Positions 12,655 through 26,022 of a DNA stretch of 64,000 nt are shown one piece after another. The position numbers and the translations under genes are program-made. Origin of the DNA: Nymphaea colorata (taxonomy: Eukaryota > Streptophyta > Magnoliopsida > Nymphaeales > Nymphaeaceae); contig NC_045150.1 of the NCBI RefSeq assembly GCF_008831285.2, positions 8,506,001 through 8,570,000 on the forward strand, in the 5' to 3' direction. Every line of letters begins with the position of its first letter. Position 1 is the stretch's first letter. Below the pieces are notes generated by a model. That model was not told the origin of the DNA, ran no database searches, and was given only the letters and a program-made list of their open reading frames with translations.

Positions 12655-15600
12655 CTACTTCCCACTATCTTTTCCAACTTTTTCACTTGATCTTTTCTCG
12701 GCAGCTTCTTTTCTTTTCTGTTGCCTGCACGAGGTAGAACAGCCATGCATGAAATTACTAATAACAAGAAAGTGATACATCGGTACGTTTCTCCAAGGCA
12801 AGCCACTAGTGTCTTCTATGGTTCAGCAAAAAGCCATACTTCAATGAGTTCAAACCGAGTTGTGCCTCGATTAAAACTCGTAGTTCCTTTTTAACTGGAG
12901 GAATGGAGGCTGTAACCCAGAAAATCAGATCCTATTTTCATATCAGCAAATGGAAACACAAATAAATGGCTGGGTTTGATGAGGACCACACCTCAGATGA
13001 TTGGGAAATCGTCCATGAATAACATCAAAACAATCAAGAAGAACAGCAGAAAATAAGCAAAAAAGGAAAGAGAGAAAGTTTATTCATAGAAATTGTTACA
13101 ATGATGTCTTGCATTAGCCGATGTAACAACTAGCAAATTCTATACAGCACGCTAAAAGGAGCATGTACATCCTTGTTCAGTCATCCTGCGGGTTCTCCTT
13201 AATATACTTGTGAAATCGAAACAGCACTATAAGCTTGAAAACTAGAAGTAATTGTCTCTTGATTCATTTGCTAAACTATTCTTTGATCTTCAACAACTTG
13301 GAATTCATCCACTTGATAACCAGATAGGTTTTCGCTTTACCCACTCTTGCATAATTCAGATTGTTTATTTTGGTGTTACAGTAGTGATTTATGCACCGTT
13401 TTGCATCCTTTACCAGCAAGACGCTTTTGGCTTTCAAGTAAGACAGCGGTAGTTTGTATTATAATTTATGCAGTAGCAAGGAGAGGCAGTTAGGTCCATG
13501 TAAAAAATGGTAAGTTCCTGTAAAAGTTGACCAGCTGTAGATTGTCAATGGTGGCCGACTCTATTCTAGTTCCAATTTTCTCAAAATTTTACTAACTCAT
13601 TTTTTGAAGGACTCCCATATTTCTTCCTAAAAGTTGATGACCCTATGGAGGAATTGCTCCACGGTAGTTATGGTAAATGTGCAAAGCGTTTCCATAAAGT
13701 GCTTCGTAGCTCCAGGTTATATATTGTACTAATAATAAGATGCGTACAGAAACCAGAACTTACGCAAAAGCAGTATATCCAGCACCAGCATTTGCAGCAG
13801 ACAGTAATGCTGCATGTGCACCTACTGCTGATACAGGATCCTGCCCACCACCAGCAGGCAAGGGAAGCTTCCTATCGCCATCTACCTGAAATCAAAAGCG
13901 TGCATGGAATGTGAATTATCTGCAAGGTAATACACTTAGAAAGCAAACAAGTCGGAAATTAAACATGAAAACCTTGTCCCATTTTGACTTTTTGTTCTGC
14001 CTCAACTCCTTTTGAGGCACATCACCAGTGGTAGGAGCTGGATGTAACGAGGACAAATTTACAGCCACGGATGAAGCACTTAGGATTGAAGCTTTAAGCA
14101 ACAAAAACGAGCATTAGGAATTTAAAAATGTGTTGATGCACAAGAAAATGAAGCATAAAAAGATACCAGAATGCTTGTAGTAAAAAACTGAAGAACACAA
14201 TAGGAAATAATAAGCTACTAGTCCTATACAAAGAGCAAAAACTTGATTAAAGTGGCTTCATTAAATTACCTGGAACTTGTGCTTTTGGTGCTGTTACTAC
14301 TGGTGTTGGCAGAAGGCCCCCTTGTGCAAACTCAATTTTCTGGTTCTTCTTTTTCTCTTGTTCTTTTCTCTCTAGTTCCCGTTTCATTTCAGCCTCTTTT
14401 TAACACAGGAGTATGGAGAAACCAATCTCAGATATCATCATTAAATATATCATAAATATCAAGAGATAATAGCCCCTACATCTTATATAATGCCAAAGCC
14501 ATAACAAGTATGAATTCTACATAACAAATTCCCCAAAAAAAAAAGAACTCCAGTAGGCAGATAAAGGAACTGTTAATGACCTATTTCATCATAATAGTCG
14601 CTTTTGTCATACCCATAAGGGTCAAACACATCTTTTCTGAAGCAGGTACCAAGCTGATCTATTTCCTGGTAACTCACTGCATGCTGCAAAAAGTCAGGGT
14701 TCCTATAACCCTTCGACTTGCGCAATTCTTCATTAAAGTTTCTTCCCGCATTCATCAGACCAAGAAACTTAACAATTTTAGCCTGCATAAGCCATCACTA
14801 TGTCATCAGAATGTAATGAACACAGGTTCCTCAACAATAGCATCAAAGCTAAGAAATTAAAAATTCAATTGTAAATATCATTTGAAAAACCACATTGAAA
14901 ACCCATTTCGTGGGGAAATAAGCATTTGTAGCCCCTAAAGAGAAGTATCACAACCAAACATCAATCACTTTTCCTTTTTCTTAGGAAGTTTGACTGCAAT
15001 CCAAATTGTCACCCATATCTCACCCACTATAAACTATAAAGTGAACAGAAGGTGAAAATTAAGTTGCTCACATGTTAAAAAAAAGAAATAGGGTAATGAG
15101 TTAATGCTGCAAGCGTGTTATGTGCCTTTGACCAACAATATGCTTAAAAATTTCATCGGCAATGAAGAAGTTTTAGGAAAAGAGGGGTTAGAGGGAGCTG
15201 CAAATGGAGGCAATAAACTAATGAAAAGCACAAAAATAATTCGTGGCTTAGAGGCTTAGGATCTCAAGAAAACGCTCTTTCCTATTCTGAAACAAATTGG
15301 TGGATATATCACACGACCAAGTTTTCTGTTGATTGTTTGGTTAGAAAACTGCAGTTTTAAATTAAATCTTTGAATGAGGTTTCTTGTTCAAGTTTCTCTT
15401 GGTGAACTACACCTCTAGTTTTCATTTAACAAGGTTCTGAATGCATATCTAGAATATGATTGTATTTAAAGCTAAATCTGACTCCACATTTGATATTCAA
15501 TTGACATTTGGAATCAAATTAACAAGAACAATTGAACTTGTCTAACACAATTCGACATCAAATTAGAATGAAATTAGATTTATTTATCCAGATAAACCTA

Positions 15601-18600
15601 TCTGATCCATTTTTATAAACAGATCTATCTTTCAAACCCATATTCACCTTAAAATTCTTTCAAGTAGATTAGATATCTGATAGCATATGAACTCTTCACA
15701 AACGCATATCTCAAACTTGGCCTTCAAGAAATGCTTCATGATTTCAGCCAATATAGAACATATTGTTACGAGTCAAATTTTAAGTTGGCGGCACACCGAG
15801 CTTCAGCGACTTAACTTATTATTAATATAAGTTTGCACACAAATAGCTTTCAATCTCTTTCCCGAACTTTCTAAAATATCCAAGTTTCCAACCAAAGATT
15901 TCTGGATGAAGGTACAAAGTTATGACAAGCAAAATTAATTCTTCATGGTGCAGTACTTTTTCCTTTCTTTCCTTCAATGTTCTTTTCTTTCTTGGCTACT
16001 TGTATCTAGATCTTTACTTCCTTCCATTAACAACTGCCTTCCTTATCCTGTGCAGAGATCAAATTTGAAGAAAATTGAATTTGAATATCACAATACTCAT
16101 ACTATTTTCAGTAAATATTTTGAGCCAGTTCATGCAAACTCCTTGCCAGCCTCACATGAATGCTGCTTCTGCTCTTCTTGTTCTACACAATTTGAAATAC
16201 ATCCAGGCAAGGACTTCTTTATGCATCTACAATTCTACATTTCTTGAATTGTAAAGGTTTTAGAATTTTTATCAGATTGCAGTTGATCTCTCAGATCAGA
16301 GCAGACACAAATTTCACTTACAAGAAGTAAAAGGTTGAGCTTAAAAGTTCAGACCCAATCTAATCCATCCCATTTGCATCCTTTGGATAAGAGATCAGAA
16401 TATTGTTAACATAGATACAAAACAATGATTATACTAATATTTTACATTGCACTAACACTACAATATAAAGTCACTCTGGCAACATAAGTGAAGCAACATG
16501 GGCTGACTGTTGAAGCACAAATCAGTTACAATACTATTGTATATAGCATTATCATCTTATATACATACATAATGCATATAGTATTTCTTTAACATGTCTA
16601 TTTTTTTCTTACTTTATATGGATAGTTCAGCTGTCATTAAAATGACTAAACTAGCCAATGAGAGTGGTAGCAGAACCAAAAATTTAAGTTGGTGCAAAGC
16701 ATGAGTTATGCTAAAAACAAAATTCACTGCCATAACCAAAAAAATAAAATCATTATATGTGTGCATGTATGTATATGCAAATTATTCAATCAATAACATC
16801 AGTTACGTTTTTTTTTTTCTTGGTATTGACAGTTCTCATTTCCACCGTATTATGGACAGATTTGATTAAGGAGAGGCCAGATGTGGGAATACATTTGATG
16901 AGGAAATTTTGAGTTGCGTTCAGAGGGGGTCCATAATTTGAGTGATGACCCAAAAGGCATGGTTGAGCTTTTGAGTCGGCATTGCTCCACCACTCTTTAA
17001 GGCAAACCTATCAGCTTGGCAGAGCCTCTCTTGTCAGTTGTCACAAGAAAGTGCTCCTAGTTCAGTTTGGTAGAATGTGGATCCCCATAACCTGATGTTG
17101 TAGGTTCAAAATATCCTATAGAGCACGATTCACTTTAATTCCAAATCAGATTAATTTGAACGTTAAATATCACGAAACATTTCCTTGTGAGGATAAACCA
17201 TAGGAGGTCAATGACAAGAAAAAGGAAAGCCCAATAAAATGTCAAACTGATCACTGCATCAGTATTGGTTATATGCTGTTAGCCTGTTAGAAACAATCTG
17301 CTAGGAGACAACCTCACCACAGTGACTCGGTGGCTAAGGAAACCCTATCTCTTTGGCTTGGTTGACGGGAGTAACCCCATCTTGATCACTCAGTTGCTTG
17401 TCTCCATGACTCAGTTTAGTGTCTAAGAGACTCAACAATTTTATTTATGGGGATGCAGCTGAGGGGTTATTTCCATAATGCAATACGATTGCTTATGCAT
17501 TTAATGATATTTGATAATAAAATTGTTTTGTGTCTGGGACTCTATACGTATAGATTTGTTTTCTGTCTCATCTGCTCCTTAACTGCATCCTTGAGTTTAT
17601 TTTGCTCTATGTGCATTTCAACATATTTAGTTAATTTGAACCTCACCTACATACACTTCAAGCTCTGTTAGAGCTATTCTTATGGACCATCTATTTACAT
17701 TGAAAAGTTAGACCAACATAATGAAGCAAAATTATGAATAGGAGGCCAACTTCAATTTTATCACCAGCACACTATACAACTCCTGATCTGAGATAAACCG
17801 GTGAGGGCATCGAATCACAAACTCACCTGCAGCTCTGCTGAGCACTTCGCTGAAGGTGGTGGAGGAAGAAATTTTTCCAGTGGATCCATATTCTCCTTTA
17901 ACACTTCTTCTGTAGGCTTTTCTTCAACATCTATGTTCTGATCTGCTTCAGATTGTCTGATACCATCTGATTCAATACGTGAATCAACCTCATATTTCAG
18001 TTCTTCAGACTGTGAGACAGACTGCACAGTTTCATTCTTGCTGGGAGTCATGATCCTAACAGATCCAGGGGGCGTCATGTATTGAGATGCGTCTGCCAAA
18101 TCACCAAGAAATTCAAAAGATACACCAAAATAGAGAAGGAACCCTACATTTCAAGAATACAGGAACAGGAAAAAGGTATAGCTTAGAGAGAAAGAGTGTG
18201 TATGTATATGTGTGATGTCAATATATACACACACACACACACACATATATATAATTATATATAACATGTATATGTGTGTATATGTGTGTAGATGTGTGTG
18301 TGGGGTGTGTGTGTGTGTGTGTGTGCGTGCGCATGTATGTATAATTGTCATAAATGGTCTCGAGCTTTTATTGGCATGATCTGAGATATTAATTGGAAAG
18401 TTTCTTTCCTAGGGAAAATCTCAGGAACCCAAAAACAGAAATATCCATAAGAATAAAAAAAATATAGAATAATGAGTTTTCTACTATTTTTCTTAGAAAT
18501 CATTGGCATAAATTAAAAATAGTCATTGAAACACAAAGATAAAAATTTTTAAATGAACTAGATATACACCCACAAGCAAGCTCAAAGAGGGGTGACTTGA

Positions 18601-21600
18601 GAGAGACAAACAGATTAGATGCGCCCTTACTGGCACTAGAATAAAAATGCACCAGAATCACTCCATCCACAACAAACAACAGACCAAAGGAGCTAGAACC
18701 ATGAAGACATGTACCTTCCTAGGTTGTTCACGCTTCATAGTTCATAGTGTTAATGGCATTGATCCTTTTACTATCCATCCCAAACTATAGATTTTAAATT
18801 TTTAATTCTTAACCCACCAACAAACAAGCACGAAAGACCTTTCTCAAATAGAGAAAAAAAAAAAGATGGCCCAGACATGGTATCCTCAAATCCATGAAGG
18901 ACATTAGTGCCCGTTAACGACTCCAACTTACATAGCTGAAATGTTGTTAGAACATTCAATTAGTTAGGAGACGCAACTAAATGGACCCATAATATCATAT
19001 CCATGTTCAATGCTCTGATACATGGGTGTGCCTGTGCACCTGTGGATTCGCCTAGACACGGGTGCGGATTCGGACACGCCTCCGACACGGCACGGTGCCT
19101 AGTGGTATCGGGTATGATCAAAGTACCCAAGGTCGTATCCGACCTTTCTGGACACGGTCAGCACTGACCCACTCCTCTTTCGTGCATTTTTTAGTACTTT
19201 TTCCACTGATCGACTCCTCTTTGACTCCTTTTTTTAGCCAACTGCTCCTCTCCTTTACATTGTCCTTGCATCATCTTCATTTTCATGTCATTTTTTCCTT
19301 GCTTCTTTTCCCACTTTTCACTGGCCAATGATTTAAGTCCTTCCATTCTATAACACATTACAGCTGTCATGTTCTCTTTTCCACTTTCGTGAAAGCAACT
19401 GCATTCATGCTGTTATATATTGTTGTATGTAATTATATGTTCAATATACAATATAGAGTTTATATATTCAATACATTACAATATAATTATATGAATTGTA
19501 TTGGATTGTAATCTTAATGAATGTATTTTTGGTTTGTTTAAAAGTTTTGTGTGTGTGTGTGTGTGTGTGTATTATGTACATCCAGCCATACCCGTGTACC
19601 TGTGATTTTGAATTTTGTCTGCACCCCCGCCCATGTGGCATAGGTATGCTAATTCACATAAATAAAATTAGGATGACACTATGTGTATTGAGATTCACTG
19701 GACTTGATATGAAACATGTGGAACTTAATGAGTCCATTGACTTAGTTTAGGTCAAATCCTAATAGAAAATTCTTGTCTATTTAAAGAATTATGCAACAAG
19801 TATACTCTTATCTCCATTTATTATCAAAATCATAGCTTTTTCAACACCTTGCTTTCTTGGAAAATCCATCTCTTTGTCTCATTGCTTTTTGGTCAAACAT
19901 CAAAACATTAAATGATGCATTTCATCACATACTTTTTGCAGCATTTGATGCACTAAAGAGTATTTCAGGAAGATATTCTTCTTGTGAATGGTAAATGAAA
20001 TATTTCAAGAGAAGAAGTCAGAGTTGCAAACTCAACCATTTGTTTCTTGAAATTTTGCCTTCTAAAAGGCTGAACAGTTCTATGCTTGTTTAAGCCTTTA
20101 AGGGAATATGGGGGCTGAAACTCACCTATCTAATGTTCAGAAATTATTTTCCTGGCGTACCAAATGTGCCCTTAGGAAGAGTTTTGATAAGGAGATACAG
20201 TGGCTTCAAATGTACTCTTGAGTCTTGAGGCACTCTTACATGCCTACAATCAAGTACGTAATTGAGCATAAAAGACACTCTAGACAGATTTTAAGCCACA
20301 CTTTCCCCACATCCCATGAGGTGTTTGACAGAAAATGGGTGCCATAGGCATAGACAAGTTGTCACACTGACAAGGCATTTTAGATGGTATCTAGGAGTAT
20401 GCACATCTCAAAAACACTCTTAGAAACTGTGCATAACCCTGAACCATGCACAAAAAATTACACCGTCCGCTTGTCTATGTCTTAATCAAACTCACCAACA
20501 TTTTTCAGGACATATGAATGGCAGTTACTTAGGTGCATGGAGGCCATCCCTACCTAGTGCAAGGACATGGTTTCTCTATAGTTAAAAGCACTACGTGGGC
20601 CTAGACAAAAGACCCCATAAAAAAACCCGGTTGAGGCCTAGCCAGTGCCCAGCTAGGGCTGGGCAGTCCTATTCAACAAAAAAAATGGGGGAAAGATGGA
20701 TGGGAAATAAAACAAGGAAAAGAGTCACACTGGTGGTTCAGTGAAAAACTGAACCTCAGTCGATATCCTAGAAGTTACAATAAACAAAAAACAAATAAAT
20801 TTTTAGGATTAAAAACTAAAAAAATAGTTTCTATTTTGACTGCCTAGATGCCTTTGTGTAGGTGCTGGGACTGGGAGTGTATGGGCACCTTTAAAGGATG
20901 CTTGTGGCTTTTTTCTTATAAAAGAACCTAGAAGAAACTTTTTTCTTTTTTTCTGTTTCTTTCCTTTGAGTCGCATACACAATGTGTGTGCATGTCTACA
21001 CTTCTAGCCGATTTTCTAAAATATGATTGAGGTGCGTACATCAACAAAAGTTAGGTTGTGTGTGAGTCTGTGAGAGGCTAAGAGTGAGGATTCTCCTACA
21101 CATATAGATGCTACTGAATAAAAATCCTCACTTTAATAAACATCTTATCTACAGATGATTATTATGTATAATGTTCAAGCAATTTAAATACATTTTCTTC
21201 AGAGGTTCCCAAATGTCTAATGTTGTATTCATGTCTCAAGTATTACAGGAAACAGCATAACATATTATCATGAAAAGCATGTGTTTAACCATTTATGTGA
21301 AAGGCAGGACACTGTTCTATCCCCGAAAAGATGTTCCCTTTACAGCGAATGAGAAAAAAGAACCCATGACAACAATGTGCAAGCACATTCTTGCCCAACA
21401 ATGCAACCATGTACATATTCAAAATAAGAATTAGCAAAGCTGCAAAAGATATAGCATGCAATAAGAACCTAGAAAGAGAACTCAGAGTTGTGCGACAGAA
21501 TAAGAAGCAGGAAATAATACCATTGGAAGCCTGAAGTTCTGCACCAAACGTAACACGACCAGCAGCTGGTATCTCACCCTCCTGTGATTCAGTTAGGTGC

Positions 21601-22461
21601 AACACTGACTATCAGAAGATCACACAAAACATAACTTGACAAAGGAACATCAACTTCAAACAATTGTGATTTTTAGTAGAAAATTAATGCAACCAGCTAA
21701 TGCAAGCACATATTCAACGGCTTGGATACACCTGAACCCTATTTGTTCAACTCCCGTTCCAAGAAACCAAATTCCAGTGAATTTTCACTAACCCACAAGA
21801 AGATACAAATCGAGTTTCATGAAAAGAACAAAACGTGCATAGATTTCTTAACACTGCGACATCAAAAGAGCTGTCTAGTCAAAACCAACAGAACCCTAAT
21901 TCTCATCCATCCCACATCACCTAGCAAAATTATCGGAAGAAAAGCAGGAACGGCCTCAATAACTCGGCGCAAAAATACGAAAAAAAGACAACAGGAAATT
22001 ACCTCGGGATCAGGCGACATCGCCCCTTCGTCGTGAGCATAATCCACAATCGTCAAGCCACCGCCGTTCGTCGATCTCCTCATATCCGATTCCACAAAGA
22101 CCGCTGTAGGAGGGGTCGACGTCGTCACCAACGGGAAGGGCGACGGGCTTCTGCGGAACAAATTCTCATTAGGAAATGATGGTCGAACGGACTCCGCATC
22201 TTCCTGCATCGGCACGGCCGGGGACTTCTCCGGTAACCCAACGCCCTCATCCACGCTCCGAACGGCATCAGCTTCATCCATGTCCTCGTCAATCTTGTCA
22301 ACCTTACCACGGCCATCATCCACTTCACCAGCATCACCATTTACGGCAACGCCGGCATCGTTGCCACCGTCGTCATCACTGCCGTCGTCTTCATCATCAG
22401 GATCCATGTCCTCGTCGTTGTACATAGAAAGGAGCGCGATGGCCTCCTTCTTCTTCTCCAT
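12655..22461 (-). CDS. HCNGP / SAP30-binding-protein-like transcriptional regulator, 8 exons, complete
   Basis: Exons (5' to 3'): 22003-22461, 21521-21581, 17827-18092, 14581-14782, 14270-14395, 13973-14091, 13764-13885, 12655-12724. They sum to 1425 nt (474 aa), in phase throughout. The start is the ATG in MEKKKEAIALLSMYNDEDMD; no in-frame upstream ATG is evident. Exon 1 gives a long acidic Asp/Glu-rich N-terminus and SPSPFP/STPP proline-directed phosphosite-like stretches. The HCNGP domain begins around PPPPSAKCSAELQ and runs through FNEELRKSKGYRNPDFLQH, YQEIDQLGTCF, KDVFDPYGYDKSDYYDE and EAEMKRELERKEQEKKKNQK. The last 70-nt exon encodes a basic QQKRKEAAEKRSSE tail. The family is nuclear; human SAP30BP is linked to SAP30/HDAC transcription repression and to splicing. 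Most of the gene's length is intron. I found the last exon by looking for the conserved tail; its acceptor and phase fit exactly. Confidence 0.94.
18190..18345. repeat. Compound CA/TA/TG microsatellite in intron 2 of the HCNGP-like gene
   Basis: A run of CA repeats (about 18225-18246) is followed by TA-rich sequence and then TG repeats (about 18270-18328). The CA and TG arms are complementary, so the tract can fold into a long imperfect hairpin. It lies about 100 bp upstream (in transcript sense) of exon 3. Confidence 0.9.
19020..19190. repeat. GC-rich dispersed-repeat-like segment in intron 2
   Basis: A patch dense in CGGACACG/CACGGTG words interrupts the AT-rich intron. Repetitive 'gacacgg' wording of this kind is familiar from dispersed repeats in plant introns, but I cannot assign a family. 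A second feature 360 bp on is a (GT)n tract at about 19545-19571. Confidence 0.4.
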
Positions 22462-23624
22462 CGTGGCCGGAGCAGAAGGGCAGATTCGAGGAGTTCCCCT
22501 CCTCTGCAGGGAGATCGGCAACCAGCTAAAAGTGCGTTTCGGAGGAAGATTTTGGAGGGACGCGATTTGGCAGACGATTTGAACGAAGGGACTGGCCGAG
22601 CGCAGCCAGAACAACAGCCCGCCTTATAAAGTGGGCTCCCGACGCTGAGGGGCGTAGATCGGACATGGAGCAAATCTTATACCAGAAATCGTCTTTATTG
22701 GTTCGTTCACCAGTACAGTATACAATACAATACGGTGTACCATACCGGTAGATGTGTTCAACAAGTATAAGATTGTATTTGAATGTATGATAAAATGAAT
22801 CTAGTTGTTGCATTATCACAATCTGTTTGGTTAGACTACATATCACCACTTAGTAAACGTTTTTCTATCATAAAATGAATATCTATAGTGTCATTGTCGC
22901 ATTTAATTTTTTTTTAATGCTTAATCCGTCATTGTAAACATGATTTTATCTTAGTGTATTGTAAAACCAATTCTGCAATTGCGTTATCACAAACTGTTCT
23001 ATCTAACTAATTATCGCGTTTAATTTTTTTGAGTGTTTTATCGCATTCTTGTACACGATTGTACTTAAGTGTATTGTTAAACAAATCATGTTATTGCATT
23101 ATTGTACAATATTTTGTGTTTATTGTAAACACGATTTTATTTGAGTGTGTCATAAAACGAATCTCGCAATTGTGTTATCGCATGATTTTTTGTTCGCCTT
23201 ATATGTCTAACCCTTCCTGTCAAGACAAGCTAACTTGAAATCTAAGCCAGCATCCCATGGTAAGCTGCTCAATGGAGGAATTTCGATGCCACTATATAAC
23301 TCTCACAAATAGTAGAGAAGAGCTGGAAGGTTCCTGTCTTGAACTATCCTTCGGTAGCACAGTGTACAGCAAAATCCCACTTGCCAATTGGAAAGAAAAA
23401 GGAGAAGGAATTTAGTTAAACAGATTTAAGCTCATCGGTAGAGCCATCTCTACAAGGTGAAAATGATAACATGGATATGTTTACACAATCCACGCCAGAA
23501 AAGACTGAGATATAAACAAACTCCCAATTAGTCAACTTAGTGTGGAGTAAAGAATCATTTTATGAGAGACATCAAACAGAACTCAAGAACTTCGTTAAGC
23601 AGGAGATCATGATGAATGGCTTGA
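22462..23624. other. Intergenic: 5' leader/promoter of HCNGP-like gene plus 3' region of kinase gene
   Basis: The GC-rich stretch 22462-22660 is probably the 5' leader and core promoter of the HCNGP-like gene. 22690-23190 is filled with a degenerate repeat (listed separately). 23400-23624 should contain the 3' untranslated region of the receptor-like kinase gene. No other coding potential was seen. Confidence 0.6.
22766..23190. repeat. Degenerate ~50-bp motif, four scattered copies
   Basis: A motif of the form GATTKTAYTTNAGTGTATNRTAAAAC, followed after a short gap by GTTGCATTATCAC-like sequence, recurs at about 22770, 22943, 23058 and 23132. The spacings are uneven (173, 115, 74 bp), and ATTGTAAACAYGATTTTA is shared by two of the copies. 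It looks like an old, eroded tandem array. Confidence 0.7.
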
Positions 23625-26022
23625 TTAGCATGGGTTCATGTCCTTAAGGAGCCCAACAACTTGCTGCATTGTGGGTCTCTTCTTCGCGGACTCAGCGGTG
23701 CACAGGTACCCGACCCGCAAGCTCTCGATCATGCTGCTTATGGACCCACTCTTTAGGTTTGGGTCGAGCGCCTTGATGCCGAGCTGCTCTCGAACCAAGC
23801 TCCTCACCCATGCCACCATCTCCATGGAGCCGGCCTTGCCAGTTATCAGCTCTAGCAGAACTACTCCAAAGCTATATACATCGGATTCGGGGCACAGAGG
23901 ATCAGATCCAGGTGCAGAGTAGCGGGTTTGATAATACGATCCAATCCCGACGATCTCTCCAAGTCCGAAATCAGAGATCCGGGGCTCGAACGAACCGTCT
24001 AGGAAGATGTTGAATGGGCTGAGCCGGCCGTGTACAATGGGCTTGGCCCCGGCATGGTGCAGGTAAGCGAGCCCTCTGGCGAGCCCCACGGCGATCCGGT
24101 GCCGGGTGATCCAACCCATTTTCGCGGCGGATGCTTGGTCTCCACCAGTCTGCTGCTCCCATGTGTCCATGCTCCAGTCCTCGACATTGGTCGAGCCGGT
24201 CGGAAGCTCGTGAAGCCATTGGTGGAGGTTTCCATTTGCCATGAATTCATAAAGCAGTAGTTTCTCCTGCCCTGCAATAGAACAGTGCCACTCATGTCAG
24301 AGCTTAGGTGTTTGAGATAAACAAAAATCTTTGGATCATGGAAGTAATGTGGTATGCTTTTGGTGATATGGCAAAAGGTTTATGGTAAAATCAATGGTTT
24401 ATCAAACTAAGAATTTTAAGCCAGACTTAAGATCAACACTAAGATCATTAATTTTCTTCTTTGATAAAAAGCCGCCAAGATACAATCTTAAATCTATGGT
24501 TCTCAAATAAGAAAGCTGTCAAAACGTAAATATATCTTATATACAGTTTTAATACAATCTTAAATCTATAGTTCTCAAATAAGGAAGCTCTCAAAACTTA
24601 AATATATTTCACATATAGTTTTAATATGAAAAGACCAAAATACCCTTAGAAAATACCTGCTATGCAGTACCCAAGCAGGGGCAACAAATTGGGGTGCTTC
24701 ATCTTGCCCAGAGCTCCCAACTTGGCCGCCGCCGCCTCTGTTTCAGCACCCTCAGCCTGTTTCAGCACCTTGATTGCAACGTGAATCTCCCCAGGCAGAA
24801 CCGCCCGGTAAACCGGTCCACTCCGGGACCCGGCCAGCAGAGACTCCCTCCCGAACCGAGACGTCGCGGTGAGGAGATCGGCGAACGTAAGCCTCAGCAG
24901 CGGCTTCTCGAACATCACGACCGCGGCCGACGACGGCTCGACGATATCGGCGATCCAAGTGCCGGAGTCGGTCTGAAAGGAGAACGGACCGGACTCGTTA
25001 ATCTTGCAGGCGAAAGGCGGTTTCGAGACGACCCATGTCCTTCTACTCCTCCTCTTCTTCCTCAGCAAACAGAACGCCAGGACTCCCAGCACCAGGAGGA
25101 GTGCAGCAGACGCTGCAGCAGCACTGATGACGGCGATTCTCTTCCGATGGTGAGCCCGCTCGTTGGTCGGACAGAGACCGGACTTGGTAAAAGAATCAGC
25201 CCCATATTTTTTGCTCATGTCGAGCTCGAAGTAGCCGCTGAATCGGTTGAACGAGACGTCCAAGAATGTCAGGCGGTCCGTCGGAGGAAAGTCTCCCGGA
25301 AATGAGCCGGTGAGACTGTTGTTGGAGACGTCCAAGTAGGTGAGGGAAGGGAGGAATGATATCGGTTTCAGGCTGCCCGTCAGACCACAGTCGGAGAGAT
25401 CGAGGTGCACGATACGACTCGACTGCTTCAAACGAGTCGGTAGAGATCCGATTTTGTTTCCCGACACCGATAGGGTGGAGAGCTCCGCCAGGTCGAAAGC
25501 CTCGGCGACGATTGAATTGTTCGATATTCTGTTACCCGAGACGTCCAAGATCTTCACGCTCTTGAAGGAGGAGAGCGAGACGAAGGCGGTGAATCGGTTG
25601 TTGGAGAGGTTGAGGGTCTCCAGAACCGGCAAAGGGAGACTCCGGTCAGACGGCTCGCCGCCGATGCTGCCGCCGAGTTGGTTGCCGGCGAGGTTGAGGT
25701 GCACCAGCCGGGTCTTCGACCAGAACCCACCTGGAATGCTCCCTTGGATCGAGTTGTTGGAGAGATCCACGGACCGGAGATTGGCGATGCCGGCGAGTAT
25801 CATCCAAGAGACGGTACCACTGAGACCTTTAGAAGGGAGAATGATCTCTGTAATGGAGGAGCAATTGCAGTTTATGGAATTCGAGCGATCGAACCCCTTC
25901 ACGGATTTAAACGCGGAATCCATAATTTGGCACTCTGAGGATTCGCAGGGTTCGGCATGTGGAAGAACCACGACGAAGCAGGAGATCAGAAGGAAAAAAC
26001 TAAGGAACTCTGCAACTCCCAT
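23625..26022 (-). CDS. LRR receptor-like (pseudo)kinase, CaMRLK/MEE62-like, 2 exons, complete
   Basis: Exons 24657-26022 and 23625-24271 join in phase to 2013 nt (670 aa). In order: a signal peptide (residues 1-24, hydrophobic [13 protein letters not shown]); a cysteine-containing cap; about eight leucine-rich repeats (residues ~57-265, e.g. [34 protein letters not shown]); one membrane segment (~297-320, [20 protein letters not shown]); a basic stop-transfer RKKRRSRR; and a kinase domain (~391-668). The ATP-binding lysine (VAIK, K418) and DFG (556-558) are present. The HRD catalytic loop reads HGRLSPFN, with Arg at the Asp position and Ser for Lys, and APE reads APG, so it is likely a weak or inactive kinase. 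Architecture and wording resemble the plant CaMRLK/MEE62 (At5g45800) group, which binds calmodulin, and a plasma-membrane signalling role follows. ATG 26022 is chosen because a signal peptide follows directly; the frame upstream opens only with a TTG. Confidence 0.93.

Noticed and set aside
22462-22614. N-terminal extension of the HCNGP-like protein
   Set aside because: The frame stays open upstream but begins with TTG rather than ATG, and family members start close to the MEKKKEA-type sequence.
24694-25305. 203-codon plus-strand frame
   Set aside because: Antisense shadow of the receptor-like kinase exon; arginine/proline-rich composition is typical of such shadows.
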